Assembly (NCBI GenBank): GCA_016283175.1
Contig: JAEEMK010000001.1
Span: forward strand, 1-48,781
Origin: Bacteroidales bacterium
Lineage (GTDB): Bacteria; Bacteroidota; Bacteroidia; Bacteroidales; P3
Length of the DNA stretch: 48,781 nt
Direction: 5' to 3'
Shown here: in pieces, positions 16,522 to 26,748 of the stretch
Numbering within the stretch: position 1 is the stretch's first letter
Layout of the letters: every line of letters starts with the position of its first letter
Program-made: the position numbers and the translations under genes
The notes under the pieces: model-generated
Seen by the model: only the letters and a program-made list of their open reading frames with translations
Databases searched by the model: none
What the model was told of the DNA's origin: nothing

Positions 16522-17907
16522 TTATTCACAGTCTATGATAATGGTAGCCTTGCAATTCTGTGGTTGGTGAGAGATGGCTCTTGGATATGGAATAACAACT
16601 ATGCCGGAAGGGATCGCTGTTTGGATTGCAACGTTCTGGGTGTTGTCATAATATGGTACAGGCTCTGAAATTTCGCAACAATTGCTGTTTGTACCAAATG
16701 CTTTTCTGAGAAACACCAAATTGCTTTGTGGCGCGGACTGGTCGGACCCTATTGCGTGGAAACCATAAACCCATTGGTCTAAGGCGTCAAAACGGGTGAT
16801 TCCAATCCACGATGCGACAATGTTTACAGGAATAAATGGGGAATATGGGCCGATTTCAAGCACTGTGCTTCTGGTCGTAGTGTGAATGGGATAATCCATA
16901 TCGAGCAGCAGTGCCAGTTTCCGTAGGCTGTTGTTGTATCGTTTGTCGCGCAATTTCCAGGATGAACCAATAATAGGCAGGGTATTCATCGGAATTTGTA
17001 TGGAACTGACGAGCGACGCATTCGGGTATGTCGCCGAAGCGGCAAACCGTTTGACTGTCAACCCGGCTTCGGTGCTGTTGTAATAGAAATTAGACACTGC
17101 AAACGTGTCGTTGTCCATTGCGTCCACAATCACCTTTCCCTCGGGCGTGTTGTCAACGACGTTGATACAGTGATTTGATATTGTCGAGGAAAGGAAGCCA
17201 CTGACTTTGTCGAAAAGCCGGACATAGCAATTGTTATAAAAATAATAATCCGTTTTTGCGACGGCAACAACATAGTGTTCAGTGGTTACAATATCAGTGT
17301 AGTACTGCTGCCCTGGCTTTTGTGAGTATGCCTCGCAGTGCCAGCCTGTTCCGTCAAAATAGACATCATATACGGCTGTGCCGTCGATAGGGGTTCTTGA
17401 TGCTCCTTTTTGCACGCAAGCGCCTACTGCGGCTATATGGGTGTATCCTTTGTTGAAGACATCCATCCGCCAAGGAATGGTGGGTTGTAAATCGTATTCT
17501 GCGTAGTATGGATTGGTTGAAAAAGTGAAATAAGCACAGTTAAAGGCTCCTCCGTTAAAGAACACTTCGTTTATGTCAAAGAATCCGAACAAACCACATA
17601 CACCATATATGTTATGTTCATATTTTCCACAGAAGAAGACTGTGTCGTTGTAGATCTCAAAGTCATATACGCGGCAGTTGGGCAACATATCGGCACAACG
17701 AAAATCAACACCGTAATTGTCGTAGAGAAAATAGCCTTGGTCGTCTTTTTCCTGCGTGTATGCTATGGCGATGTTGTTGTCAAGTTGCCGTACAATGGTC
17801 TTTTCTCCTGTATAAGTCGTTGAATGCCTGAAACTGTTCTGTGCTTCGGCTAATCCATACGTGGCAGAAAAACAAACAAACAAAAAAAATAATCTATGTG
17901 CTTTCAT
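16522..17907 (-). CDS. Exported protein of unknown function
   Basis: A 461-residue protein with a signal peptide (M-K-A-H-R-L-F-F-L-F to G-L-A-E-A-Q23). The mature part is rich in aromatic residues and repeated short beta-strand-like segments separated by polar turns, as in a beta-propeller, but no clear repeat motif can be fixed by eye. It ends C-K-A-T-I-I-I-D-C-E, with no recognisable T9SS sorting domain. It has a promoter-like element 54 bases upstream and lies downstream of the flavodiiron protein's terminator, so it is probably its own unit. Function unknown. Confidence 0.72.
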   Translation of the reverse strand: MKAHRLFFLFVCFSATYGLAEAQNSFRHSTTYTGEKTIVRQLDNNIAIAYTQEKDDQGYFLYDNYGVDFRCADMLPNCRVYDFEIYNDTVFFCGKYEHNIYGVCGLFGFFDINEVFFNGGAFNCAYFTFSTNPYYAEYDLQPTIPWRMDVFNKGYTHIAAVGACVQKGASRTPIDGTAVYDVYFDGTGWHCEAYSQKPGQQYYTDIVTTEHYVVAVAKTDYYFYNNCYVRLFDKVSGFLSSTISNHCINVVDNTPEGKVIVDAMDNDTFAVSNFYYNSTEAGLTVKRFAASATYPNASLVSSIQIPMNTLPIIGSSWKLRDKRYNNSLRKLALLLDMDYPIHTTTRSTVLEIGPYSPFIPVNIVASWIGITRFDALDQWVYGFHAIGSDQSAPQSNLVFLRKAFGTNSNCCEISEPVPYYDNTQNVAIQTAIPSGIVVIPYPRAISHQPQNCKATIIIDCE

Positions 17908-17960
17908 AAGTGTTTAAAAAATAAGATATTAGTTATATGGTTTTGTTGTATTGTTTTTTG

Positions 17961-17968
17961 CAAATATA
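17961..17968 (-). promoter_or_regulatory. -7 promoter element for the exported-protein gene
   Basis: The minus strand reads TATATTTG followed by CA, matching TAnnTTTG, about 54 bases upstream of the start codon at 17907. The surrounding 17930-18060 is very AT-rich. No clear -33 box is seen. Confidence 0.5.
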
Positions 17969-18082
17969 CATTTTTTTTTGAATATAATGATTTGAATATC
18001 ATATTTGGAATATTAAAACTAGAAATGAATGGTTATTATATTGATAATAAATACATTGCTTATGATGTTTTGTGATGTTAAA

Positions 18083-18115
18083 AAAACAGAGGCCAGTTGT
18101 ACTGACCTCTGTTTT
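18083..18115 (-). terminator. Rho-independent terminator after the flavodiiron protein gene
   Basis: Arms of 15 bases with a single mismatch (AAAACAGAGG.. and ..CCTCTGTTTT) enclose a 3-base loop. On the minus strand a T-run follows. It starts 22 bases after the stop codon at 18138. Confidence 0.88.
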
Positions 18116-18137
18116 GTTGTATTATGTGCTGTGGACT

Positions 18138-19328
18138 TTATTTTTGCAGCAGTGCCCTAACCAGTGCAGGTACATTGGCGAGGTCGGTCTCTTCGGGATT
18201 CCACAATGAGCGAATATTCTCCTCAACGACGTCAAATCCGGCGTCGCGCAGACGTTCCTGAAGTATTTTCACACTTTCTCCGCTCCATCCGTAGCATCCG
18301 AAGGCTGCAGCACGTTTGTTCTTGAACTTGAGCTGCTTGAGGAACTCGAGCCAGCCTGCCACGCTCGACAGGATGCTGTTGCTGACTGTGGGCGAGCCCA
18401 CGGCGATGGCCTTGGATTTGAAGACTTCGGTCATTATCTCGTTTTTGTCGGCTTTGGCGATGTTGAAGACTTTGACAACGGTGTCTGGACTCTGGCGGTG
18501 TATCTCTTCGGCGATGCGGTGGGCAATCTTGGTGGTTCCTTCCCACATTGTGTCGTAGGCCACGACGACCTGGTTTTCCTGGTAGGCGTCGGCCCACTGG
18601 GCATATTTCTCTACAATCTGCATTGGCCGGTCGCGCCAGATGGCTCCGTGCGACGGGGCTATTATGTCTATTGGCAGGTTGAGGCTTGCAATCTCGTCAA
18701 GTTTCTTTGTGATTAGCGGCGCAAACGGGTTCAGTATATTGGTGAAATATTTAACAGCTTCTTTGTACAGAAGACATTGATCTGCTTTGTCGTTGTACAG
18801 CTCTTCGACGGCAAAATGCTGTCCGAAGGCGTCGTTGCTGAACAGTATGTTGTCGCCGGTCATATATGTTGCCATCGAGTCTGGCCAGTGGAGCATCTTC
18901 ATTTCTATGAAAACAAGCTTCTTGCCATTGCCGATCTCAAGGGTGTCGCCGGTCTTCACTACGTTGAAATTCCATCCGCGTTTTCCATACTGTCCTTCCA
19001 GACTTTTTACACACTGGGCGGTGCAATAAATGGGTGTCTCGGGTATCTCTGCCATCAGGGCGGTGAGTGCGCCGCTATGGTCGCATTCGCCGTGGTTGGC
19101 GATGATGTAGTCTATTTTGTTCAGGTCGATTTCTTTCTTGAGATTCTCGACGAAATCAAAACGGTGCGGAGTCCAAATTGTGTCGATGAGAACGGTCTTC
19201 TCTTCCTCTACAAGGTAGGCATTTTGGCTCGAGCCGTTGAAAATGGAGTAGTCGTCGCCGTGGAAGGTCTCGAGTTCCCAGTCGATATATCCTACCCAGC
19301 TAACGTTGTTTTTTATCTGTTTTCTCAT
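18138..19328 (-). CDS. fprA: A-type flavodiiron protein (FprA family)
   Basis: A 396-residue two-domain cytosolic enzyme that reduces O2 to water and/or NO to N2O, protecting anaerobes. The N-terminal metallo-beta-lactamase-like domain has the di-iron ligands H79-x-E81-x-D83-H84, then L-H-W-P-D, N-D-A-F-G and S-H-G. The C-terminal flavodoxin domain (from about residue 255) has the FMN loop region Y-D-T-M-W-E-G-T-T and the segments G-S-P-T-V-S and F-G-C-Y-G-W-S-G. No rubredoxin domain is fused, so the electron donor is separate. It lies 9 bases after the YfhO-like gene, suggesting co-transcription, and ends at a strong terminator. Confidence 0.93.
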   Translation of the reverse strand: MRKQIKNNVSWVGYIDWELETFHGDDYSIFNGSSQNAYLVEEEKTVLIDTIWTPHRFDFVENLKKEIDLNKIDYIIANHGECDHSGALTALMAEIPETPIYCTAQCVKSLEGQYGKRGWNFNVVKTGDTLEIGNGKKLVFIEMKMLHWPDSMATYMTGDNILFSNDAFGQHFAVEELYNDKADQCLLYKEAVKYFTNILNPFAPLITKKLDEIASLNLPIDIIAPSHGAIWRDRPMQIVEKYAQWADAYQENQVVVAYDTMWEGTTKIAHRIAEEIHRQSPDTVVKVFNIAKADKNEIMTEVFKSKAIAVGSPTVSNSILSSVAGWLEFLKQLKFKNKRAAAFGCYGWSGESVKILQERLRDAGFDVVEENIRSLWNPEETDLANVPALVRALLQK

Positions 19329-19337
19329 ATTCGAAAT

Positions 19338-21971
19338 TTATTTTGTGCTTTGTTCCGTTTCTTCTTTTCTCTTGTAAACAAGAAATATGGCGGCACCCAT
19401 TGCAAGTAACATTATAATTGAGATTATGAGTGTCACATTGTCAAGTCTGTGCAATGTCGGTGCCTCGTTGACAAATTCGATTGTATGGTCGCCGGCGGGC
19501 ACTATTATTGCACGCAACACATAGTTGGCGCGGAAATAGTCTGCCGGTTTGCCATCGATATAGGCACGCCAGTCAGGTGCATAGTAAATCTCTGAAAACA
19601 CAGCTACACGCTCACCGTTGGTATGGCTTTTATAGGTGATGTGGTCGGGAGTCTGTGGATAGGTATGCACAATGGCAATGCTCTCGCTGCTGTCGGAAAT
19701 TATCTGTTTGTTTGCTATATCTTTCACAACATCGGCCCACTGCGACTGGTCGACGATGGCAGTCTTGCTTGGGTCAAAGTCGTTGAGTGCCAGTATCTCG
19801 GCATTGGCATCGTCAACAAATTTCACTTCGTCGACAAACCAGCAGTTGCCAAGGGCTGAATTGCGGCGCACCGGTGTCGGCTGGTTTTGTTGCAGGTTGA
19901 TCATCAGATAGCGTGCATTGAGCATATCCAGAACAGAATACGATTCGTTGACGGCCAAAAGGTTGTTGCCATTGTATCCTATCTGGCAGCTGTTGACATA
20001 TTCGTACAGTTTGCGGCTGCCGAGATAGAAGTCGATAAGGTCTTGATAACGGCGCAGTTTTGCAGCGCTGTATCCGCCAATCTCGTTGTGGAATGCGCTT
20101 GGACGTGAGTCGTTGAAAGTGTTGACGGTGAGGTCGTACACACGGTAGTCGTGGTCGCCGTTAGCAGCCGCTGTCTGGTCCAGTTGCTGTTCGCTTGGTG
20201 TGCGGTACAACGCCATACGCTCGGGGGCAACAAAATTGTCGTCGTTCAGATAGCGACGGTCTACTCCCCAAAGGTCAATGACGCATATCACGGCTATGAT
20301 TGAAAGAACTATTCCGCTTTTCTTGATTTTGTTGTTTATGTATAGCCATAGGCACACGAAGGCAAGTGCCACAAACAGCAATGAACGCCACGAGTCGCGC
20401 AGGAACAGTGCACTGCGTTCGTCGACAAGAAGGCTCTGAAACATCGTCCACTGGTCGCCGAGCTGGTTGCGATATTGTTCGTCACCGGCACCGATGAAGC
20501 TGAGCTTTGTCTTTGCAACGATGACTCCAATGACAATTATGCCTGCCACAATGCCGCCCGACCAATAGAGGGCACGGTTTAGCCGTTTGTGCAGGTCGTA
20601 GTCGCCGACTTTGTTCTTGTTTGAGTTGCTGTCCTTCAGTGATGTAACGATTGTTTTAAGTGCCAAAGCCGCCATAATGACCATAGTCGCGTTGGCAAGT
20701 ACAAGGCTCATCGACGGAGTGCGGAATTTGTTATACAACGGCAATGTGTTGAACAGGAATTCGTTGACAGGGAGGAAATGACGTCCCCACGACATCACAA
20801 TGGCTATCAGGGTCGCAGTGATTATCCACCAGCGTTCAGGCCCCTTGACGATGAAACATCCAAGGACAAACAGGAATATGACGATGGCGCCGAAATAGAC
20901 AGGACCCGACGTGAAAGGCTGGTCGCCCCAATAGAGCGGGGCCTGCTTCTGGCCTGTGCGGCGCGTCCATTCGCTGTCGTCGGCTACGCGTTCGCCCGAA
21001 CCGCCACCGGCGGCACCGGGAACAAGCAGCGTGTAGGTCTCGCCGACACCGTAGCTCCAACTGAAGGCATAGTTTATGTCAAGTCCACCGCTTTGGTTGG
21101 CTTCGGCAGGTTTAAGGTCTTCAATGCCGATATCGTGTGGCGTGACTGTTATCTCACTGCCGCCACGCATTGTAACTTTGGCATATTCCTGGTTGACAGC
21201 CAAATGCCTGTAGTTGCCACCAATGGCGAAGGCACAACCTACAAGCAGTATGCCTACAATGGCCAGAAACTGTGGAAACCATTTGTCTTTGATGGCGTAT
21301 ACCATATAGGTTAAGCCGATGATTACGCCTCCAATGGCTGTGTAGAATGTAATCTGTATGTGGTTGAAAGTGATTTGCAGACCGAGGGCAAGTGTGAAAA
21401 GCACAGCGCCCCATATAAGTTTACGCCAGTTGATTGCCGCTCTCTGCTCTTCGCTTTCCGCTTTGAAAGCCAGCACCATTGCTGCCAGAACGGGTGCTAT
21501 CATCGCTATGGCCCAAGCTTTGGTGATATGGCCGGCTTCAACAATGATGATGTTGTACGAACCCAGTCCGAACGCCAGTGCCGTGAGCAACGATATTCCG
21601 GGTCCGCAGCCAAGGGCAATCATAGCGACATAGAAACCAATGAGGTACAGCCACAGAACGCCGATGCTGCGCTCCAGGCCGAAGGGTCGCATAATGAGTA
21701 TTGACTTGAGGGGCGTGAACACCGAATGTTGCTGTTCGCTGGCCGTCTGATAGCCGGGCATACCGCTGAACATTCCGGGATTCCAGTTGGGAATAGCGCT
21801 GGTCGAGTCAGCCACTTGGTGCTGCTGGTATCCCATAGCTTCTGCTTTGTGGATATCGCCTTGGTAGACAACGTCGCCGCTCAACGCTGGCGAGAAATAG
21901 ACGCAGGCCACGATGAGCATCGTGACTATTGCTCCGATGTGGATAAGTGTTTTCTTTAAATTCGACTTCAT
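19338..21971 (-). CDS. YfhO-like large polytopic membrane protein
   Basis: An 877-residue inner-membrane protein with about 12-14 hydrophobic helices and a large soluble region near the C-terminus (roughly 610-830), ending in one more helix and a charged tail. The early G-D-I-H, N-W-N-P-G-M-F-S-G-M-P and the later F-R-T-P-S-M-S match the YfhO family. In Firmicutes YfhO is linked to glycosylation of envelope polymers and the fold resembles GT-C glycosyltransferases; in Bacteroidetes its role is not established. It lies 55 bases after the HD phosphodiesterase gene and 9 bases before the flavodiiron protein gene. Confidence 0.82.
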   Translation of the reverse strand: MKSNLKKTLIHIGAIVTMLIVACVYFSPALSGDVVYQGDIHKAEAMGYQQHQVADSTSAIPNWNPGMFSGMPGYQTASEQQHSVFTPLKSILIMRPFGLERSIGVLWLYLIGFYVAMIALGCGPGISLLTALAFGLGSYNIIIVEAGHITKAWAIAMIAPVLAAMVLAFKAESEEQRAAINWRKLIWGAVLFTLALGLQITFNHIQITFYTAIGGVIIGLTYMVYAIKDKWFPQFLAIVGILLVGCAFAIGGNYRHLAVNQEYAKVTMRGGSEITVTPHDIGIEDLKPAEANQSGGLDINYAFSWSYGVGETYTLLVPGAAGGGSGERVADDSEWTRRTGQKQAPLYWGDQPFTSGPVYFGAIVIFLFVLGCFIVKGPERWWIITATLIAIVMSWGRHFLPVNEFLFNTLPLYNKFRTPSMSLVLANATMVIMAALALKTIVTSLKDSNSNKNKVGDYDLHKRLNRALYWSGGIVAGIIVIGVIVAKTKLSFIGAGDEQYRNQLGDQWTMFQSLLVDERSALFLRDSWRSLLFVALAFVCLWLYINNKIKKSGIVLSIIAVICVIDLWGVDRRYLNDDNFVAPERMALYRTPSEQQLDQTAAANGDHDYRVYDLTVNTFNDSRPSAFHNEIGGYSAAKLRRYQDLIDFYLGSRKLYEYVNSCQIGYNGNNLLAVNESYSVLDMLNARYLMINLQQNQPTPVRRNSALGNCWFVDEVKFVDDANAEILALNDFDPSKTAIVDQSQWADVVKDIANKQIISDSSESIAIVHTYPQTPDHITYKSHTNGERVAVFSEIYYAPDWRAYIDGKPADYFRANYVLRAIIVPAGDHTIEFVNEAPTLHRLDNVTLIISIIMLLAMGAAIFLVYKRKEETEQSTK

Positions 21972-22026
21972 ATGGTTTTTGTTATCATTATCGTTTCTGT
22001 TGTTGTGGTTTGGCTGTCGTCTTCGT

Positions 22027-24060
22027 TCACTTCACTGGATATTCGATTCTTACGTGGTAAATGCTCATCATCCTCTCTTTAATGTATGAGCGAATGCGAG
22101 TGATGTCTTCCAGTGTCAACGGACAGTTGTTCAGCTGTTTCTGTTCGATTTTTCCGTCTATGATCTTGTCGACCATACGGTCTATTGATTCTTTGCTGTG
22201 GTTTTTAAGGCTTTTGCAGGCCGCCTCGACCGAGTCGACCATCATCACCACCGCCGTCTCGCGCGAAAACGGCGTGGGACCCAAGTAGCGATAGTCGGCA
22301 ATGTTGATTTCGGACTCGTCGCGATGCAGCTTGGCTTGGGCGTAGAAGTACCCCGTCACCGTCGTTCCGTGGTGGGTGCGTATGAAGTCTGTCACCTCGG
22401 CGGGCAGGCGGTACTTCTTGGCAAGGGTAATGCCATCGCGCACGTGTTGGGTGATGATGTGCGCACTCTCTTCGTAGTCTATGTTGTCGTGCGGGTTGAA
22501 ACCGTTGTTCTGGTTCTCGGTGAAATAGATAGGTGCCATAATCTTGCCGATGTCGTGATAGAGTGCCCCGACCTTGGCCAGCAGGGCGTTGCCGCCGATT
22601 TCGTTTATAATGTCCTCGGATATGTTGGCCACTTGCATCGAATGCTGGAAGGTGCCGGGAGCTTTCTGCGACAGTTCGCGCAGCGCCGGCGTGTTGGTGC
22701 TCGATATCTCAAGCAGCGTAAGGTTGGTGGTCATTCCGAACATACGCTCGAAAAGGAAAATGAGCGGGTAGGCGAGAAGTGTCAGTATGGCGTTGATGAA
22801 GAATATCAGGAAGCGCTCGGGCTGTATGTTGGCGAAGCCAGCGTCGGTGCTGAGCACACCGGCAATGTAAATCAGCGAGTAGGTGGAGAATATGACCAGG
22901 GCAACAGCGAAGAAACTGCTGCGTTTTTCAAAGTTGCGCACCGTTATGATGCTCATCATACCCGACACAAGCTGGTAGAAGATGAATTCGTAACTGTTTG
23001 GCACCATATTGCCTATGATGATGACGGCGACAATGTGGATGTAAAGAGCCACACGCATATCGAAAAATATACGCATCAATATGGGCACTATGCAGATTGG
23101 CGCTATCAGCACCAGCGACGGGTCGCTGCGGACAATCAGCGCCACCACTGCCGAAATAAAGATGACGATGAAGAAAGCAAAACTGACTTTCTTGATGTCA
23201 TCAAGCATAGGGTGGCGTATGTTTTTGAGAAAGATGTAAAGAGCCACAAAGGCTATGACGCACAGCAGAGCCTGTCCCAAATAGTGCAGAAAAATATTGT
23301 ATTCGCCAATGCTGCGGCGCGACTCCTCCTGTTCCAGCGTGGTCAATGTCAGCGCAGTCTCCTCGTCCACACGCTGTCCTTTGGCCACGATGAGCTCGTC
23401 CTTCAGCACCATTCGCGATGAATAGGAAAGTTGCGACAGGCGCGTGTCGAGTTCCAGATGCGTGCGGTTCTCGTCGAACACCATTGTCGGAACAAGTATC
23501 GAGTCGGTAAGGATTCTTGCAAAACGTGCCGCTTCGGCCGAATCAGGCAGGGCTTGTGCCACAAACTGCCTGACATCATAGGGTGTCATAATGCCCTCGG
23601 GGTCAATTTCCTGGCCTATGTTGCCCGTCAGCACTACCACAGGATGGCCGTTCAAATCATCCTCTTCAATACAGTAGCCGCGCGAGTTGTATACCAGTGT
23701 GACGACCTCCTGCGCCAACTGCGATTCACGGCGCGACAGGTGCTGTGCATTGCAGTTCTGGTGTGCCTTGTGGCGCGCTTCGTTGTCAATGTGGTAATAG
23801 CGTGTCGATGCATCCTTGATGCGCTGTACCTCTTGGGCGTTCTCTTTCTCAGACTTCAAGACGGTGAAGTCGAACGGAGCGTAAAGGTCTTCGCCGTGCC
23901 AGTAAGAACCAACGGCATAGTCGTATTGCACACGCGAATAGTTGTCGGGAAACATCACGAGAATCAGCGCTACCGTGACTGCCAGGATTGAAATCAAATA
24001 GAGTATGCGCAGATGCGATATTATATAAGATGCAAAATTCTTCATAGCCTTATCTTTCAT
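22027..24060 (-). CDS. 7TM-7TMR-HD family phosphodiesterase (PgpH-like, probable cyclic di-AMP hydrolase)
   Basis: A 677-residue membrane protein in the PgpH arrangement: one N-terminal transmembrane helix (about 15-37), an extracytoplasmic 7TMR-HDED domain (about 40-255), about seven transmembrane helices (about 260-440), then a cytosolic HD domain. Metal-binding residues are visible at H473 (F-Q-H-S), H502-D503 (Y-H-D-I-G-K), R-T-H-H-G and D-S-V-E-A. PgpH proteins hydrolyse cyclic di-AMP to pApA; by family this is the likely reaction. Starts at 24060 or at an ATG five codons later are both possible. It is probably the first gene of an operon with the YfhO-like and flavodiiron genes. Confidence 0.88.
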   Translation of the reverse strand: MKDKAMKNFASYIISHLRILYLISILAVTVALILVMFPDNYSRVQYDYAVGSYWHGEDLYAPFDFTVLKSEKENAQEVQRIKDASTRYYHIDNEARHKAHQNCNAQHLSRRESQLAQEVVTLVYNSRGYCIEEDDLNGHPVVVLTGNIGQEIDPEGIMTPYDVRQFVAQALPDSAEAARFARILTDSILVPTMVFDENRTHLELDTRLSQLSYSSRMVLKDELIVAKGQRVDEETALTLTTLEQEESRRSIGEYNIFLHYLGQALLCVIAFVALYIFLKNIRHPMLDDIKKVSFAFFIVIFISAVVALIVRSDPSLVLIAPICIVPILMRIFFDMRVALYIHIVAVIIIGNMVPNSYEFIFYQLVSGMMSIITVRNFEKRSSFFAVALVIFSTYSLIYIAGVLSTDAGFANIQPERFLIFFINAILTLLAYPLIFLFERMFGMTTNLTLLEISSTNTPALRELSQKAPGTFQHSMQVANISEDIINEIGGNALLAKVGALYHDIGKIMAPIYFTENQNNGFNPHDNIDYEESAHIITQHVRDGITLAKKYRLPAEVTDFIRTHHGTTVTGYFYAQAKLHRDESEINIADYRYLGPTPFSRETAVVMMVDSVEAACKSLKNHSKESIDRMVDKIIDGKIEQKQLNNCPLTLEDITRIRSYIKERMMSIYHVRIEYPVK

Positions 24061-24104
24061 CTTTTGAATGAAATAAATATCCTTTTTCTATAATTATGAA
24101 ACTG

Positions 24105-24112
24105 CAAAATTA
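24105..24112 (-). promoter_or_regulatory. -7 promoter element for the HD phosphodiesterase gene
   Basis: The minus strand reads TAATTTTG followed by CA, matching TAnnTTTG, 45 bases upstream of the ATG at 24060. Repeated TTTGTCATA elements lie a further 45-80 bases upstream. Confidence 0.5.
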
Positions 24113-24157
24113 GGAAAAAAAATCGAATTGCAGTCTTTTCTGACACAAAAAATAAGT

Positions 24158-24188
24158 TTTGTCATATTTTTGACTTTGATTTGTCATA
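24158..24188. repeat. Direct repeat TTTGTCATA, two copies 22 bp apart
   Basis: Identical 9-mers occur at 24158-24166 and 24180-24188, two helical turns apart. They sit upstream of the phosphodiesterase promoter element and next to the long palindrome. A TGACA at 24141 is in opposite orientation. This could be an operator; no regulator is known. Confidence 0.45.
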
Positions 24189-24219
24189 CTTTTTCATCGT
24201 CACAACCAGCCACCAGCAT

Positions 24220-24320
24220 AGGCATATGTACAGTATATGTACAGTATATGTACAGTATTTGTACGCTTTAGAAGCGTACATATACTGTACATATACTGTA
24301 CATATACTGTACATATGCCT
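24220..24320. repeat. 101-base near-perfect palindrome built from 11-bp repeats
   Basis: Arms of 49 bases (24220-24268 and 24272-24320) are reverse complements with one mismatch and enclose a 3-base loop TAG. Each arm consists of four tandem 11-bp units of consensus TATATGTACAG. Each unit carries the self-complementary hexamer TGTACA, exact in three units per arm and with one change in the innermost unit. TGTACA centres are 11 bp apart within each arm. It lies in the divergent gap between the HD phosphodiesterase and groES. There is no flanking T-run as in a terminator, no target-site duplication that I can see, and no adjacent transposase. Confidence 0.93.
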
Positions 24321-24507
24321 TGGAAAGCACTGTATTGGTTTGGTGTTCAATGAGTTATGGTAAATACTTGTCTATATTTATAATATACTAATATTCAGTG
24401 TATTATGTAGGATTTAACATATTTTAACCATAAAACGACTAAATTTTAACATTTCTACACCAATGAAAGAAATGCTGACAGCGTTGCGACATTTAGTTAC
24501 CTGTAGA

Positions 24508-24550
24508 CTGACAAAATGTCAGTTTGTGCGACATCGTGTCATTTTGGCAC
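24508..24550 (+). promoter_or_regulatory. Candidate operator: paired TGnCA-N3-TGnCA dyads before groES
   Basis: Two 15-base dyads share one form: CTGACAAAATGTCAG (24508-24522, perfect) and GTGTCATTTTGGCAC (24536-24550, one mismatched pair), centres 28 bp apart. They lie 83-125 bases before the groES ATG. No TAnnTTTG element is visible in this region, unlike other promoters in the window, so groESL may use another promoter type. This is inference; no CIRCE element is present. Confidence 0.4.
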
Positions 24551-24632
24551 ACTTTTGGATTGTATTACTGTGCCGCACAAAAGCGGCCACAGATCATCTA
24601 AAGTAAATAAACAATTAAAAAACATCAAAGAT

Positions 24633-24902
24633 ATGAAAATTAAACCGTTAGCAGACAGAGTTCTGATTGAACCTGCAGAAGCAGAGCAGAAAACAGCCTC
24701 AGGAATCATCATTCCCGACACAGCAAAAGAAAAACCGCAGCGTGGTAAGGTCGTTGCCGTTGGCAAAGGCACCAAGGATCACGAGATGACCGTCAAAGTG
24801 GGCGACAATGTGCTTTATGGCAAGTACAGCGGCACCGAAATCAACCTCGACGGTACTGTATATATGATTATGAAAGAAAGCGATATTTACGCGATTATTT
24901 AA
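24633..24902 (+). CDS. groES: Co-chaperonin GroES
   Basis: An 89-residue protein, the standard length. It caps the GroEL barrel during ATP-driven protein folding in the cytosol. [10 protein letters not shown] opens the protein; the mobile loop is [14 protein letters not shown], and G-K-G-T-K and [10 protein letters not shown] complete the fold. The ATG at 24633 is chosen because the frame upstream (to 24516) is unrelated leader sequence. groEL follows after 133 bases, giving the usual groES-groEL operon. Confidence 0.97.
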   Translation: MKIKPLADRVLIEPAEAEQKTASGIIIPDTAKEKPQRGKVVAVGKGTKDHEMTVKVGDNVLYGKYSGTEINLDGTVYMIMKESDIYAII

Positions 24903-24975
24903 TGTTGAAACGGTTGTAAAGGTTCGCTTCGATTGAAAGTTCAAAAGGACTCAAGACCTATAATTTTAACCAATC

Positions 24976-26673
<1,698 letters not shown>

Positions 26674-26687
26674 GCCGCCCCTGGAGC

Positions 26688-26706
26688 GCAGGCATATCCT
26701 GCCTGC
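26688..26706 (+). other. Hairpin preceding the groEL terminator
   Basis: A perfect 7-bp stem GCAGGCA/TGCCTGC with a 5-base loop starts 14 bases after the groEL stop and 7 bases before the terminator. It may stabilise the mRNA 3' end or help termination. Confidence 0.6.
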
Positions 26707-26712
26707 ATTAAT

Positions 26713-26748
26713 AAAAAATGGAGCACCCAATTGGGTGCTCCATTTTTT
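26713..26748 (+). terminator. Rho-independent terminator after groEL
   Basis: A 36-base palindrome: an A6 run, TGGAGCACCC, loop AATT, GGGTGCTCCA and a T-run. This is a strong terminator that could work in both directions. Confidence 0.92.

Noticed and set aside
22198-23421. Open frame of about 400 codons opposite the HD phosphodiesterase gene
   Set aside because: It is fully inside a well-supported gene on the other strand, has a skewed V/G/H/R-rich composition and no recognisable motif.
24220-24320. LexA/SOS-type boxes (CTGT-N8-ACAG) in the palindrome
   Set aside because: All ACAG motifs are in the left arm and all CTGT motifs in the right arm, so the order is inverted and no CTGT-N8-ACAG site is formed.
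24220-24320. CRISPR array
   Set aside because: The repeats are 11 bp and directly adjacent, without unique spacers, and no cas gene is nearby.
24061-24632. A small protein gene in the palindrome region (about 60 codons on either strand)
   Set aside because: Both frames simply translate the 11-bp repeat into Y/C/T/V-rich sequence and have no ribosome binding site context.
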